Shown here in pieces: positions 31,924 through 40,915 of a DNA stretch of 64,000 nucleotides. Both the position numbers and the translations under genes were made by a program. Numbering within the stretch: the first letter of the stretch is position 1; each line of letters opens with the position of its first letter. Location: assembly GCA_040702975.1 (NCBI GenBank), contig CP159990.1, positions 1,116,001 through 1,180,000 of the forward strand, in the 5' to 3' direction. The notes under the pieces are model-generated. The model was not told the DNA's origin. It saw nothing but the letters and a program-made list of their open reading frames with translations, and did not search any database. This stretch comes from Roseburia hominis. GTDB taxonomy: Bacteria > Bacillota > Clostridia > Lachnospirales > Lachnospiraceae.

Positions 31924-33696
31924 ATGCGTAGTAGGGTAGATAATGCAAGAAATAACCTGATTATGAAATTTGTATTAGTTCTTGTAATTGTGCTTTTGCT
32001 ATACACGTTATTTGTTTCGTATAGTGTGTATAGAAAAGTGTTAGATAATAATTATAAGAGTCTGGAGACTGCTATCGAAACAACTGCGGATACTATATCA
32101 CAGACGTTAGACATGACCCGCGGTATCACCTATGCCCTTTCTGGCAGTGAGTCTGTTGTAAACTGGCGAAGTGATAAGGAGTATTTCGTGGGAAATGACA
32201 AGTGGGCATCGTTGAACCGGCAAAAGTTAAATGAAGAGATGCAGCAAGTACTCGCCTATAATAACACCTGGAAATTCAATTTGTTTGATTATATTACGAT
32301 ATATGAGAATGACAGGCTATTGGCGATTTCATACACCAAACAGTTTAGCACACAGCAGATTATCAATGATACAAGCAAGATTCAAAAAGAGCTGAGCGTA
32401 GATGAGAAGTATACGCAGATTCTGCCGCCCAAGGATGGCAACAGTTCCATCTATACTACGCTTAGAATACAGGCTGATTTTCAATCAGATGATAGCCTGT
32501 ATGTGATTGGAGTCACAGGGACTGAAGGTTTTGATAAGAAACTGAAATGCCTGGTGAATCACAAGGGAACAGCAGCTTATGTGATGCGCACAGACGGAAC
32601 GGTATTTGCCGCCAGCGATGAAGAAAAGTTGGGAAAAAACCTGGGAGACACGATTGTATCGACCGGGAAGGGCCTTGAGGAAACGAACATTGGAGGAAGG
32701 AACTACCAAATCATCAAATGGAAGATTAATAATGAATTCTATTTGGTATACCTGCTTCCAAAAGTTGAAATGATGAAGCAGACTCTTGTAGATATGAGAA
32801 TGCTGCTGCTTTTATCGATCATCACTGCAATCGTACTGATTATACCTGCGACAATCGTGATCGTAAATATGACAACAATTTTTAAAGATCTGATTGACGC
32901 CATGAGACGGGTCGGCGACAAAGATTACGAAGTGCGATTACACCATTATAGCAATGCTGCGTACGACGAAGTAGCGGTTAACTTTAATTCCATGGTGGAG
33001 AAGCTAAAGGAGCTCATTCAGATTACCTATGAGTCTAAGATTTTATTAAAGGAGATGGAAATCAAATCCTTGCAGCAACAGATGAATCCCCACTTCCTTT
33101 TTAATATTCTGCTTACAATTCAAATCAAGGCAAAGATGTCGGGAGATGAGACGGTTTATAAAATGATTTCTTCGTTATCGTCACTACTCCGTGCGGGAAT
33201 CTATGGAGACAAGCGGACGATAATTACCATCAGGGAAGAGATGAAATATGTAAAATATTATCTTAGCCTTCAACAGGAACGCTATGAAGAGCGGTTAAAG
33301 TATCAAATCGAAGTAGAAGATGAGTCCATTTTGGACTGTGAGATTCCAAGATTGGTTGTGGAACCAATGGTGGAAAACACAATTGTTCATGGCGTTGAGG
33401 CGGTAGACGGCAATTTGGAGGTAAATGTAAGGCTGCGTTATGACGGAGATCATATTTTAATCACGGTAAAGGATAATGGAGTAGGATTTAACGTAGAAGA
33501 GTTAAATATGAAAAAATCTAAAACGATAGATGGCGAAGTACGGCATGAAAAAACGGGTATAAGCAATACACACCAGAGAATCCGGTTAATGTATGGCGAG
33601 CCCTATGGAATTCAAATTTTCAGCCAGCCGATGAAGGGCACTGAGGTATTAATTTGTATACCTAAGAATAGTTCTAAGAGGGATGAGAAATGTTAA
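31924..33696 (+). CDS. YesM-type sensor histidine kinase
   Basis: The protein has 590 residues: a membrane segment near 13-33, an extracytoplasmic Cache-like sensor to about 280, a second segment (LLLLSIITAIVLIIPATIVIVNM), a HAMP region, the His_kinase domain with LQQQMNPHFLFNILLTIQ (His is the phosphorylation site), and a HATPase domain with VEPMVENTIVHGVE and DNGVGF. YesM kinases usually sense sugars or a sugar-binding protein. ATG 31924 is chosen since GGTGAAAAA precedes it; a TTG at 31873 is in frame. It overlaps the response regulator gene by 7 bases. Together with the ABC importer this is a typical carbohydrate-sensing arrangement. Confidence 0.9.
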   Translation: MRSRVDNARNNLIMKFVLVLVIVLLLYTLFVSYSVYRKVLDNNYKSLETAIETTADTISQTLDMTRGITYALSGSESVVNWRSDKEYFVGNDKWASLNRQKLNEEMQQVLAYNNTWKFNLFDYITIYENDRLLAISYTKQFSTQQIINDTSKIQKELSVDEKYTQILPPKDGNSSIYTTLRIQADFQSDDSLYVIGVTGTEGFDKKLKCLVNHKGTAAYVMRTDGTVFAASDEEKLGKNLGDTIVSTGKGLEETNIGGRNYQIIKWKINNEFYLVYLLPKVEMMKQTLVDMRMLLLLSIITAIVLIIPATIVIVNMTTIFKDLIDAMRRVGDKDYEVRLHHYSNAAYDEVAVNFNSMVEKLKELIQITYESKILLKEMEIKSLQQQMNPHFLFNILLTIQIKAKMSGDETVYKMISSLSSLLRAGIYGDKRTIITIREEMKYVKYYLSLQQERYEERLKYQIEVEDESILDCEIPRLVVEPMVENTIVHGVEAVDGNLEVNVRLRYDGDHILITVKDNGVGFNVEELNMKKSKTIDGEVRHEKTGISNTHQRIRLMYGEPYGIQIFSQPMKGTEVLICIPKNSSKRDEKC

Positions 33697-35174
33697 AAGT
33701 ACTGATTGTAGATGATGAAAGAAATATAAGAGAGGGCATTCAGTGTCTTGTTGATTGGGAAAGTTTGGGCTGCAAAGTGGTATATTCCTGTGGAAATGGG
33801 AGCTCGGCTTTAAGATACATACAAGACAATGATGTGAATATTGTAGTTACAGACATCAAAATGCCAGTTATAGACGGATTAGAACTCAGCCGCCAGATTG
33901 CAGAAAAATTTAGCCATACCAAGGTGATTATACTTACCGCTTATTCTGACTTCGAAATGGCAAGGAAAGCGCTTCGATATGGAGTGGAAGATTTTATAGT
34001 GAAAAATAATTTTATGGAGGAACTTCCTGCTGCGATTGAAAGAGTAGCGGAGCGCATTAAGGAAGAAGCGGAAAAGGAGGCAGGTTTTGCCCTGGCTGAC
34101 GAGCGCAGAATGCGTGAATTACAGGGATTTCGTTATTGCATTTGTTCCTGTGAAATCGAAAGCATGGATACTTCTTCGAATTATAATTTAAAAGAGATGC
34201 TGAATAATATTTTGAAAATATCGTTGAAGGAGTGCCTTTTTGAGATTATTTCGCAGACAGAGAATTATATGCATATCATAATCAAGTATGAAGCGGCTTC
34301 CACGATTACAATTAATGCTATAGTAGATTATTTCAATAATATTCTTATTATGGTGGAAGAGTTTATGCGCATCAATCTCCGTGTGGGAATCAGCAGTGAA
34401 TCCAACAACCCGGATTCTTATATCCATTTGCGGGAGGAGGCTGACGAGGCTTTATCCCGAATCATATCAAAAGACAGTGAACTTAATGTTTATATAGCAA
34501 ATGATAAGGAAGAAAATACAGATTTGATTAACGTGGATCACTATAAGTCTGCTATCTGTGAAGTGATTTTCTCAGAAGATGTTTCGGAGCCGAAGCAGGT
34601 TCTAAAGGAATTTGGAGAGACCCTGTTAAGAAAGGATATCTGTTTTGAACAGTGCCAGCTATATGCTCTGGTGATTTATAGCGCCATGATTCATAAAGTC
34701 GTAAAATATCATCTGGATATTGAGCAGGATTTTAACCAGTTAGAAAGAGACGTGTACAAAAAGAACCAGAGTGCCAAGACTTTATATGGACTGATTGAGA
34801 TTGGAAATGAAATTATAGATAATTTGCGCAGTCTTTGTCTTGGGAAAATGCATGTAAAAAATGAATTAGTGAAACGTGTAGATGATTGTATCAAGCAAAA
34901 TTATAAAGCAGATCTGAGCCTGGACTTTATCAGCAATTGTCTGTACTTAAATGGCAGTTATGTCAGCAGGGCATATAAAAAGCTTACGGGGATTACGGTC
35001 ACGGAAAAAATCAATCTGTTTCGCGTGGGAAAAGCCAAAGAACTGTTGAAATCGACCAACAAAAAAATTTACGAGATAGCAGATGAAGTGGGATTTAAGG
35101 ATGCGGCTTATTTTAGCAATGTGTTTATTAAATATTGCGGGATGAACCCAAGTGAGTTTCGGAAAAACAGTTAG
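33690..35174 (+). CDS. YesN-type response regulator with AraC output domain
   Basis: Residues 1-125 form a receiver: LKVLIVDDERNIREGIQCLVDW, IVVTDIKMPVIDGLELS (phospho-acceptor Asp near 55), ILTAYSDFEMARKALRYGVEDFIVKNNFMEEL. The middle 250 residues are a helical linker with no clear domain. Residues 390-494 are an AraC-type double helix-turn-helix (DDCIKQNYKADLSLDFISNCLYLNGSYVSRAYKKLTGITVTEKINLFRVGKAKELL...ADEVGFKDAAYFSNVFIKYCGMNPSEFRK). The 494-residue length is usual. It works with the YesM kinase, and its target is probably the 29-bp box found before pgmB and the binding-protein gene. Confidence 0.9.
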   Translation: MLKVLIVDDERNIREGIQCLVDWESLGCKVVYSCGNGSSALRYIQDNDVNIVVTDIKMPVIDGLELSRQIAEKFSHTKVIILTAYSDFEMARKALRYGVEDFIVKNNFMEELPAAIERVAERIKEEAEKEAGFALADERRMRELQGFRYCICSCEIESMDTSSNYNLKEMLNNILKISLKECLFEIISQTENYMHIIIKYEAASTITINAIVDYFNNILIMVEEFMRINLRVGISSESNNPDSYIHLREEADEALSRIISKDSELNVYIANDKEENTDLINVDHYKSAICEVIFSEDVSEPKQVLKEFGETLLRKDICFEQCQLYALVIYSAMIHKVVKYHLDIEQDFNQLERDVYKKNQSAKTLYGLIEIGNEIIDNLRSLCLGKMHVKNELVKRVDDCIKQNYKADLSLDFISNCLYLNGSYVSRAYKKLTGITVTEKINLFRVGKAKELLKSTNKKIYEIADEVGFKDAAYFSNVFIKYCGMNPSEFRKNS

Positions 35175-35242
35175 TTTTAATATGTGTTATTTTTTGTGGG
35201 TAGGCAAAAAACAGATAAATTATTTACAAAAAATACAGAAAA

Positions 35243-35271
35243 GTAAAAATTTTCCAAGAAATAGTTCATGA
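35243..35271 (+). promoter_or_regulatory. shared 29-bp regulatory box, copy upstream of the ABC operon
   Basis: GTAAAAATTTTCCAAGAAAT, ending GTTCATGA; 26 of 29 positions match 29839-29867. It lies 122 bases before the binding-protein start; TAAAAT at 35351-35356 is a candidate -10 for the operon. Confidence 0.65.
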
Positions 35272-35393
35272 TTTGGAGTGCGCCCTTGGAAAAAGTAATT
35301 TTTTTAAAGAAAACAGAAAATTGCTCTCATTAAAAAACGGTCAAAACCGAGGTAAAATAGCACTACAAGAGAAATTTCGAGGAGGAAAACAAA

Positions 35394-36722
35394 ATGAAAC
35401 GAAATTACAAAAAAGTTGCAGCTTCGCTTCTTGTAGCTGCAATGACAATGTCACTGATGGGCTGTGCAGAAAAGAAAGATTCAACAGACTCAGCAAGCTC
35501 AACAGGCTCTAAAAAGGAACCAATTGAGGTTTCTTACGCAACATTCATGGTTGGTTCTCACGCATCAGCAGAAGCGGAGACAGAAGTTATTGAAGAGTTC
35601 AACCGTCTTCACGAAGGTGAGATCAAAGTTGTGGTTGAGGAATTACCTTCTGACGATGCCTTCGTAGACAAGATGAAAACATTAGCTTCATCTAAAAACC
35701 TTCCGGATGTAATCATCGGAAAAAATGGTATCCGTGAGCTTGCAGTTGAGAATGGACAGGCAGTTAACTTAAAACCGTATTTGGATGAAGACAGCGAGTG
35801 GAAGAAATATGTCGGCGATGCAGCGATCAACTACAATACGGAAGACGATGGATCTGTTTATTCTGTTTCTAATCAGAGACAGGTTATCGGATATTTTTAC
35901 AACAAAGAAATGTTCGAAAAAGCAGGTATTACACCGGCTAAAACCTGGGACGAGTGGATGGAGAATAACAAGAAATTAAAAGATGCCGGTTTTACACCGC
36001 TTGCTCTTATGACGGGTGAAAACTCATGGACAACTAATCTGTGGCTGGCAGCTATGATTGGAACAGATGGCGAAGAAGGCAATAAGTTCATGAACACCAA
36101 ATACCCGGATACATATAGTACAGATTCTGTTGTGAAAGCAGCTGAAATGCTTCAGACCTGCTTAAAAGAGTATACGACCTCTGATGCGGTTGGCGCTATT
36201 TATGCAAATGCAGCAAATAACTTCGAGCAGGGAAATGCAGCAATGATCGCAAATGGTCCTTGGATGTGCCCGGACTTCTCCGATACTTCTAAAGCAATGG
36301 AAGGATTCGAGGATAAAGTAGGCGTGGCGCTGTATCCGGAAGATGGTCTGATTACACAGTTTGAGGTTGGTTACATTCTTTGTACAAATGGAAAATCTGA
36401 AGAAGAGCAAAAAGCAGCTTTAGAGTTCTTAAAATTTAAGACCGGCGCTTATGCACAGGAAGTATTCCTTGAGAAAGCAGGAGCTCTTCCGCTTACAGAG
36501 AACGTAGAAATCTCAGATGAGTACAAAGCGGCTAATCCGATTGTTGCAGAGCTTCTTGAGATCAGTGAAACTGCAAAATATGAATGTGGAGCCCTTGATA
36601 ACAATGCTTTTGAGAGTGTTGTTGAGGAGACAGGCGTAAGATATCCGGAATTGGCATATGATGAGATTACACCGAAGGAGTTTGCGGACTACTTAACGAA
36701 GGCAGCAGGACAGAATAAGTAA
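35394..36722 (+). CDS. sugar ABC transporter substrate-binding lipoprotein
   Basis: The 442-residue protein starts KRNYKKVAASLLVAAMTMSL and MGC: a lipoprotein signal with lipid-modified Cys24, then a Ser/Lys linker. The rest is a type 1 extracellular solute-binding fold (family 1): VIEEFNRLHEGEIKVVVEELPSDDAFVDKMKTLASSKNLPDVIIGK, QRQVIGYFYNKEMFEKAGITPAKTWDEWMENNKKLKDAGFTPLALM, GNAAMIANGPWMCPDF. It catches an oligosaccharide outside the cell and hands it to the two permeases encoded next. AGGAGG stands 8 bases before the ATG. The 29-bp box upstream points to control by the adjacent YesMN system. Confidence 0.92.
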   Translation: MKRNYKKVAASLLVAAMTMSLMGCAEKKDSTDSASSTGSKKEPIEVSYATFMVGSHASAEAETEVIEEFNRLHEGEIKVVVEELPSDDAFVDKMKTLASSKNLPDVIIGKNGIRELAVENGQAVNLKPYLDEDSEWKKYVGDAAINYNTEDDGSVYSVSNQRQVIGYFYNKEMFEKAGITPAKTWDEWMENNKKLKDAGFTPLALMTGENSWTTNLWLAAMIGTDGEEGNKFMNTKYPDTYSTDSVVKAAEMLQTCLKEYTTSDAVGAIYANAANNFEQGNAAMIANGPWMCPDFSDTSKAMEGFEDKVGVALYPEDGLITQFEVGYILCTNGKSEEEQKAALEFLKFKTGAYAQEVFLEKAGALPLTENVEISDEYKAANPIVAELLEISETAKYECGALDNNAFESVVEETGVRYPELAYDEITPKEFADYLTKAAGQNK

Positions 36723-36769
36723 TCTGGCGCTTGCGAATCGAAAACAAATGGATACTATGTAATTAATAA

Positions 36770-36820
36770 AATAACACAAGCATTACTGCTGATTGCTTTG
36801 GCGATAATGCCTGTGTTATT
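36770..36820 (+). other. intercistronic hairpin between binding protein and permeases
   Basis: AATAACACA-AGCATTA (36770-36785) pairs with TAATGCCTGTGTTATT (36805-36820) with one bulge; A residues, not T, follow. Such a hairpin can protect the upstream message and lower permease expression relative to the binding protein. Confidence 0.65.
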
Positions 36821-36856
36821 TGCAAAAAAAAGAGATTGTAATTATAGGAGAGAGCC

Positions 36857-37726
36857 ATGAAAAAAAATACAAAATGGGTTGTTCTTTTTCTTCTCCCGGG
36901 AGTGGCGCTGTTTGCCTTCGTTTTTCTGAGCACACTGGTAACACTTTTTGTTACTTCTTTTACTGATTGGGCAGTAGGTAAGGATATGACCTTCGTTGGT
37001 CTGAAAAACTATATTTACCTTTTTACTGAGGATGAGAACTTTATTCAAAGTGTGAAAAATACGATTATTTGGATTGTACTCCAGTCCGTGTTCCATGTAT
37101 TTATTGGAGTTGTAGTAGCACTTCTGATTTCGAAGAAAAAATGGTATTCAAGCGCCATGCGAACCATTTTCTTTGTACCGAACATTATCTCAAGTGCAGC
37201 GCTCGGAATTTTGTTCCTCTGCATCATGAACCCACAGTTTGGTCTTGTGAATAATATAATAACCAAACTTACCGGATCTACATTTTCACATAACTGGTTT
37301 ATGGACCCCAAGACGGCTTTCGTATCGGTCACTCTGACCTGGCTGCCATATGCAGGCCTTGTAACAATCTTAGTATTGGCGGAAATGTCATCTATCTCAG
37401 AGGATGTCTATGAGGCGGCCATGATTGATGGAGCAACAAAGCTGCAGACGGATATCTATATCGTACTTCCTTTAATGAGAAATATTATCGGAACATCTAC
37501 TGTGCTCGCGGCAACGAGTATGCTTCAAAAGCTGGATATTATTATGATGACCACAAGCGGCGGACCGGGAAATAAGACCATGAACATGCCTATGTATCTT
37601 TATAAGACAGTATTTACGAATAATAATTATGGTCTTGCCAATGCCCAAGGCGTGCTTCTGATTTTGTTAGGGGCAGTAGTCCTGGTATTCATTCGAAAGA
37701 TGTACAAAATGGATAAGGAGGATTAG
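36857..37726 (+). CDS. carbohydrate ABC transporter permease (MalF/UgpA-like)
   Basis: The 289-residue protein has six membrane segments. The first is VVLFLLPGVALFAFVFLSTLVTLFVTSF, and the EAA loop reads EDVYEAAMIDGATKLQTDIYIVLPLMRNII, which contacts the ATPase. The end ALANAQGVLLILLGAVVLVFIRKMYKM-type segment is normal for MalF/UgpA-type CUT1 permeases. It forms the membrane channel with the second permease 3 bases downstream. No ATPase gene is in the locus; CUT1 systems often share an MsmX-like ATPase encoded elsewhere. TAGGAGAGAG lies before the ATG. Confidence 0.9.
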   Translation: MKKNTKWVVLFLLPGVALFAFVFLSTLVTLFVTSFTDWAVGKDMTFVGLKNYIYLFTEDENFIQSVKNTIIWIVLQSVFHVFIGVVVALLISKKKWYSSAMRTIFFVPNIISSAALGILFLCIMNPQFGLVNNIITKLTGSTFSHNWFMDPKTAFVSVTLTWLPYAGLVTILVLAEMSSISEDVYEAAMIDGATKLQTDIYIVLPLMRNIIGTSTVLAATSMLQKLDIIMMTTSGGPGNKTMNMPMYLYKTVFTNNNYGLANAQGVLLILLGAVVLVFIRKMYKMDKED

Positions 37727-37729
37727 AGC

Positions 37730-38554
37730 ATGAAGAAAATAGTAAGTAAGCTTTTGACTGCAATTTTTCTTATTGTGATAGCAGGTATTTCTTTGGTGCC
37801 GATCATCTGGGTAGTGTCTTCTTCTTTCAAAAGCAACAGCGAGATTTTATCTGCAGTATCAGGATTTCAAACCGGACTTCACCTGGACAACTATACGAAT
37901 GCTTTCAAACTGGCACCAATCACGATTTTTTATAAAAACAGTATCTTTATAGCAATCGTTGCAACTATTTTGAATCTTATTATCTGTACTATGGCAGCAT
38001 ATGTAGTTGTAAGATGCCGCTTCAAAGCAAAACCGTTGATCACCATGTTATTTTCTTTGGGTCTGATCATTCCGGGAGCGGCACTTATTCAGCCTTTGTA
38101 TACTACCTTTACGGCGACACATTTATATAACACATTGACAGGCTTGATTCTTGTATATACAGCGCTTGGTATGCCGACCACTTTTTATGTCATGGTCAGT
38201 TATATAAAGACAATCCCCTATTCGCTTGAAGAGGCAGCCTATATTGATGGGTGCGGATTCTTCAGAACATTTGTACAGATTGTTCTTCCAATCACAAGAC
38301 CTGCTTTTGCAACGGCTGGTGTGATTCAGTTTCTGTTAGCATGGAATGAATTCCAGTTTGCACTTACACTGACCGGTCAGACAGAGAAACGTACCTTGCC
38401 GATCGCCCTGTATTACTTCAAGAGCGCGTTCGCAAGCGATTACGGTGCAATGTTTGCAGCAACCGTCGTAGTAATTGCGCCGACGATTATCATCTTTATA
38501 ATTATGCAGAAACAGGTTGTCGCAGGACTGGCAGCAGGATCTGTAAAGGGCTAG
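37730..38554 (+). CDS. carbohydrate ABC transporter permease (MalG/UgpE-like)
   Basis: This 274-residue permease has six membrane segments and the MalG-type features: ISLVPIIWVVSSSFKSNSEILSAV, FIAIVATILNLIICTMAAYVVVRCRF, and the EAA loop PYSLEEAAYIDGCGFFRTFVQIVLPITRPAFATAGVIQF. It pairs with the preceding permease (3-base gap). GGAGGATTAGAGC precedes the ATG, overlapping the end of the previous gene, so translation is coupled. The GH65 phosphorylase starts shortly after its stop, so the importer and the enzyme that uses the sugar are in one transcript. Confidence 0.9.
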   Translation: MKKIVSKLLTAIFLIVIAGISLVPIIWVVSSSFKSNSEILSAVSGFQTGLHLDNYTNAFKLAPITIFYKNSIFIAIVATILNLIICTMAAYVVVRCRFKAKPLITMLFSLGLIIPGAALIQPLYTTFTATHLYNTLTGLILVYTALGMPTTFYVMVSYIKTIPYSLEEAAYIDGCGFFRTFVQIVLPITRPAFATAGVIQFLLAWNEFQFALTLTGQTEKRTLPIALYYFKSAFASDYGAMFAATVVVIAPTIIIFIIMQKQVVAGLAAGSVKG

Positions 38555-38573
38555 AAAAGGAATGGGCATATTT

Positions 38574-40817
38574 ATGAGAGAATTAGACGCAAAGTGGAAC
38601 CTGATAGAGCAATCCTATGATTCAGACTTAAGTAAGCATTACGAGGGCTTGTTTACGCAGGGAAATGGATATATTCATGTACGAGGCTCCTATGAGGAAG
38701 GCTTAATTGATTCAAAACAGGATAGAGAATATGACAGAAAACCGGCGAATGTCACTCTGGAAAAGCATGAGAAAGAGAAGACAAAATGGGGTACCTATAT
38801 TCCCGGCGTTGTTGGAAAACATCCGTTACTCATGACGGAAATGATCAATTTGCCCTATATTTTTGAACTGAAATTTGTGATAAATGGGCAGAGGCTTGAC
38901 ATGGATGAAAGCGACATTACAAGTTATACCAGATGGTTAAGCCTGAAGGACGGCGTGCTGTATCGGGAAATGGAATATGCCGGGAGTGATGCGGTGCGGC
39001 TGGCATTTTGCTATTCCCGTTTTGTGAGCAAGAGCAGCAAGCATATAGCGATTCAACGTGTCGAGATAAAATGTCTGGCCGGCGAAGCTTCAATCGAAGT
39101 AGAAGGAGGCATGAATTCGGGCGTCAGGACGAACGGGTTTGAACACTATTTGGGAAGAGGGCTGGAGGCTGATGCAAATAAGGCTTTTGCGGAGATCAAA
39201 ACAAATGGTGGAAATACAGTGAGTATGCTGTCACGGCTCTCTATAGTTAAAGGAGCCGCAGAAGTAAGCAGCGCGCTTACAGGGGCTGCAAACTCAAGTC
39301 GTGCTTACCAGAAGGGAACCGTAAATCTTGCTTGTGGAGAAGGCGTTGTGGTAGAAAAGCGAATTGCTTTTGCGACGGACAGGGACTTAAATGAGACAGG
39401 CAATCCTGCGGCAAGAGGTGAGCAGTATTTAGAAGAAGCCTGCAAAAAGAGCTATGAGCAGTTATACGCGGAGCATGAAGCAGCATGGAGCCAGGAGTGG
39501 CAGGCTGCGGATATCAAGGTAGAAGGAGATGAAAAGGTTCAGCAGGCGTCTCGCATGTCTATCTATCATTTACTTCGCTGCAAGCCGGCAGACGATTATC
39601 GAATTGCAATTTGTGCCAAGGGATATGCCGGAGAAGCATATTTCGGAAGATATTTCTGGGATACGGAAATGAGCATGCTGCCATTCTTTTTGCACACGGA
39701 TGCAAAAGCAGCGAAAAACCTGATTCGTTTCCGCTACGAGACCTTGGATGGAGCCAGAAGAAACGCCGTAAATTATGGTTATACAGGAGCCAGATATCCA
39801 TGGGAATCCTCCGTGGATGGCGAGGAAGAATGTGCAAATTGGCAGTATGCAGACCATGAGATTCATGTGACGGCGGATGTGGTATATGCAATGATGCATT
39901 ATGTGAAAGCGACCGGAGATCTGGACTTTTTAAAGGACTTTGGCGCTGAGATCATGGTAGAGACCGCCAGATACTGGTGTCAGAGAGTGGATTGGGATAA
40001 AGATGGCGTTTGCCATCTGCTGGGAGTTATGGGACCGGACGAATATCTGCCGATGACGCGGGATAATACGTACACTAACAATATGGTGATATACAGTTTA
40101 AAAGAAACATTGCATACTCTGGATTGGATGAAAAACAGCCATAAAGAAAGCTATGATGCATTGGTTCAAAAGGTTTCCCTGAAGGATTCAGAGATGGCTG
40201 AATTTGTAAGAGTGGCAGGAGCGCTGATTAAAGGCTATGATGAAAAATCAGAAGTGATTTTACAGTCACAGGATTTTATGTCTTATGCAGATATTGATCT
40301 TAATGAAATATGGACTGACCGGAGCAAATATTTTGGACAACTTATTTCTCAAGAGAAGAATTATCGTTCCAAAGCACTAAAACAGGCGGATTTACTGGAA
40401 CTTATTCTGTTGTTCCGTGATTCCTTCAGTGATAGGCAGCTGGAGGCAAATTACGACTATTACGAACCGATTACGACCCACGATTCCTCTCTGTCTGCGG
40501 CGGTACACGGTATCTTGTGCTCATGGATGGGCAGAGATGCTGCCGCTATGGAATTTTTAGACCGCGTGATCTCTATTGATATGGCACCGGAGAAAAAGGG
40601 GGCAGAGGCAGGAATTCACATAGCAAACTGTGGGGGGATCTGGCAGATGCTCATATATGGATTTGCCGGTCTAAAAAGCGCTATGTCTTCGGAAGAGCTG
40701 GCATTAGAACCACATCTTCCAAAAGAAATCAAAAGTATGGAGTTCCCACTAACCTGGCGTGGGAACGCGTACCGCATATTCGTAGACCACAGCGGATATG
40801 ACATCAAAAAAATGTAA
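38574..40817 (+). CDS. glycoside hydrolase family 65 phosphorylase
   Basis: The protein (747 residues) fits GH65: an N-terminal beta-sandwich (WNLIEQSYDSDLSKHYEGLFTQGNGYIHVRGSYEEG), a linker, and an (alpha/alpha)6 barrel with YFGRYFWDTEMSMLPFFLHTDAKAAKNLIRFRYETLDGARRNAVNYGYTGARYPWESS. The motif GVMGPDEYLPMTRDNTYTNNMV holds the catalytic Glu, and ITTHDSSLSAAVHGI contains the phosphate-site residues. Family members phosphorolyse alpha-linked disaccharides (trehalose, maltose, kojibiose, nigerose and others) to beta-glucose-1-phosphate. Which one is used here cannot be read. pgmB in the same locus handles the product. ATG 38574 is preferred over ATG 38562, which lies too near AAAGG; both are possible. 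A hairpin (40852-40871) lies before the next gene. Confidence 0.9.
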   Translation: MRELDAKWNLIEQSYDSDLSKHYEGLFTQGNGYIHVRGSYEEGLIDSKQDREYDRKPANVTLEKHEKEKTKWGTYIPGVVGKHPLLMTEMINLPYIFELKFVINGQRLDMDESDITSYTRWLSLKDGVLYREMEYAGSDAVRLAFCYSRFVSKSSKHIAIQRVEIKCLAGEASIEVEGGMNSGVRTNGFEHYLGRGLEADANKAFAEIKTNGGNTVSMLSRLSIVKGAAEVSSALTGAANSSRAYQKGTVNLACGEGVVVEKRIAFATDRDLNETGNPAARGEQYLEEACKKSYEQLYAEHEAAWSQEWQAADIKVEGDEKVQQASRMSIYHLLRCKPADDYRIAICAKGYAGEAYFGRYFWDTEMSMLPFFLHTDAKAAKNLIRFRYETLDGARRNAVNYGYTGARYPWESSVDGEEECANWQYADHEIHVTADVVYAMMHYVKATGDLDFLKDFGAEIMVETARYWCQRVDWDKDGVCHLLGVMGPDEYLPMTRDNTYTNNMVIYSLKETLHTLDWMKNSHKESYDALVQKVSLKDSEMAEFVRVAGALIKGYDEKSEVILQSQDFMSYADIDLNEIWTDRSKYFGQLISQEKNYRSKALKQADLLELILLFRDSFSDRQLEANYDYYEPITTHDSSLSAAVHGILCSWMGRDAAAMEFLDRVISIDMAPEKKGAEAGIHIANCGGIWQMLIYGFAGLKSAMSSEELALEPHLPKEIKSMEFPLTWRGNAYRIFVDHSGYDIKKM

Positions 40818-40915
40818 AGGAGGAGTGCGAAAGAGTTTGTGGCAAGGTATTGCACGCAAATTTGTGCGTGCACACATGGTTTTTGAAAAACTAAGAAAGG
40901 AAAGGTAGCCTAGAT

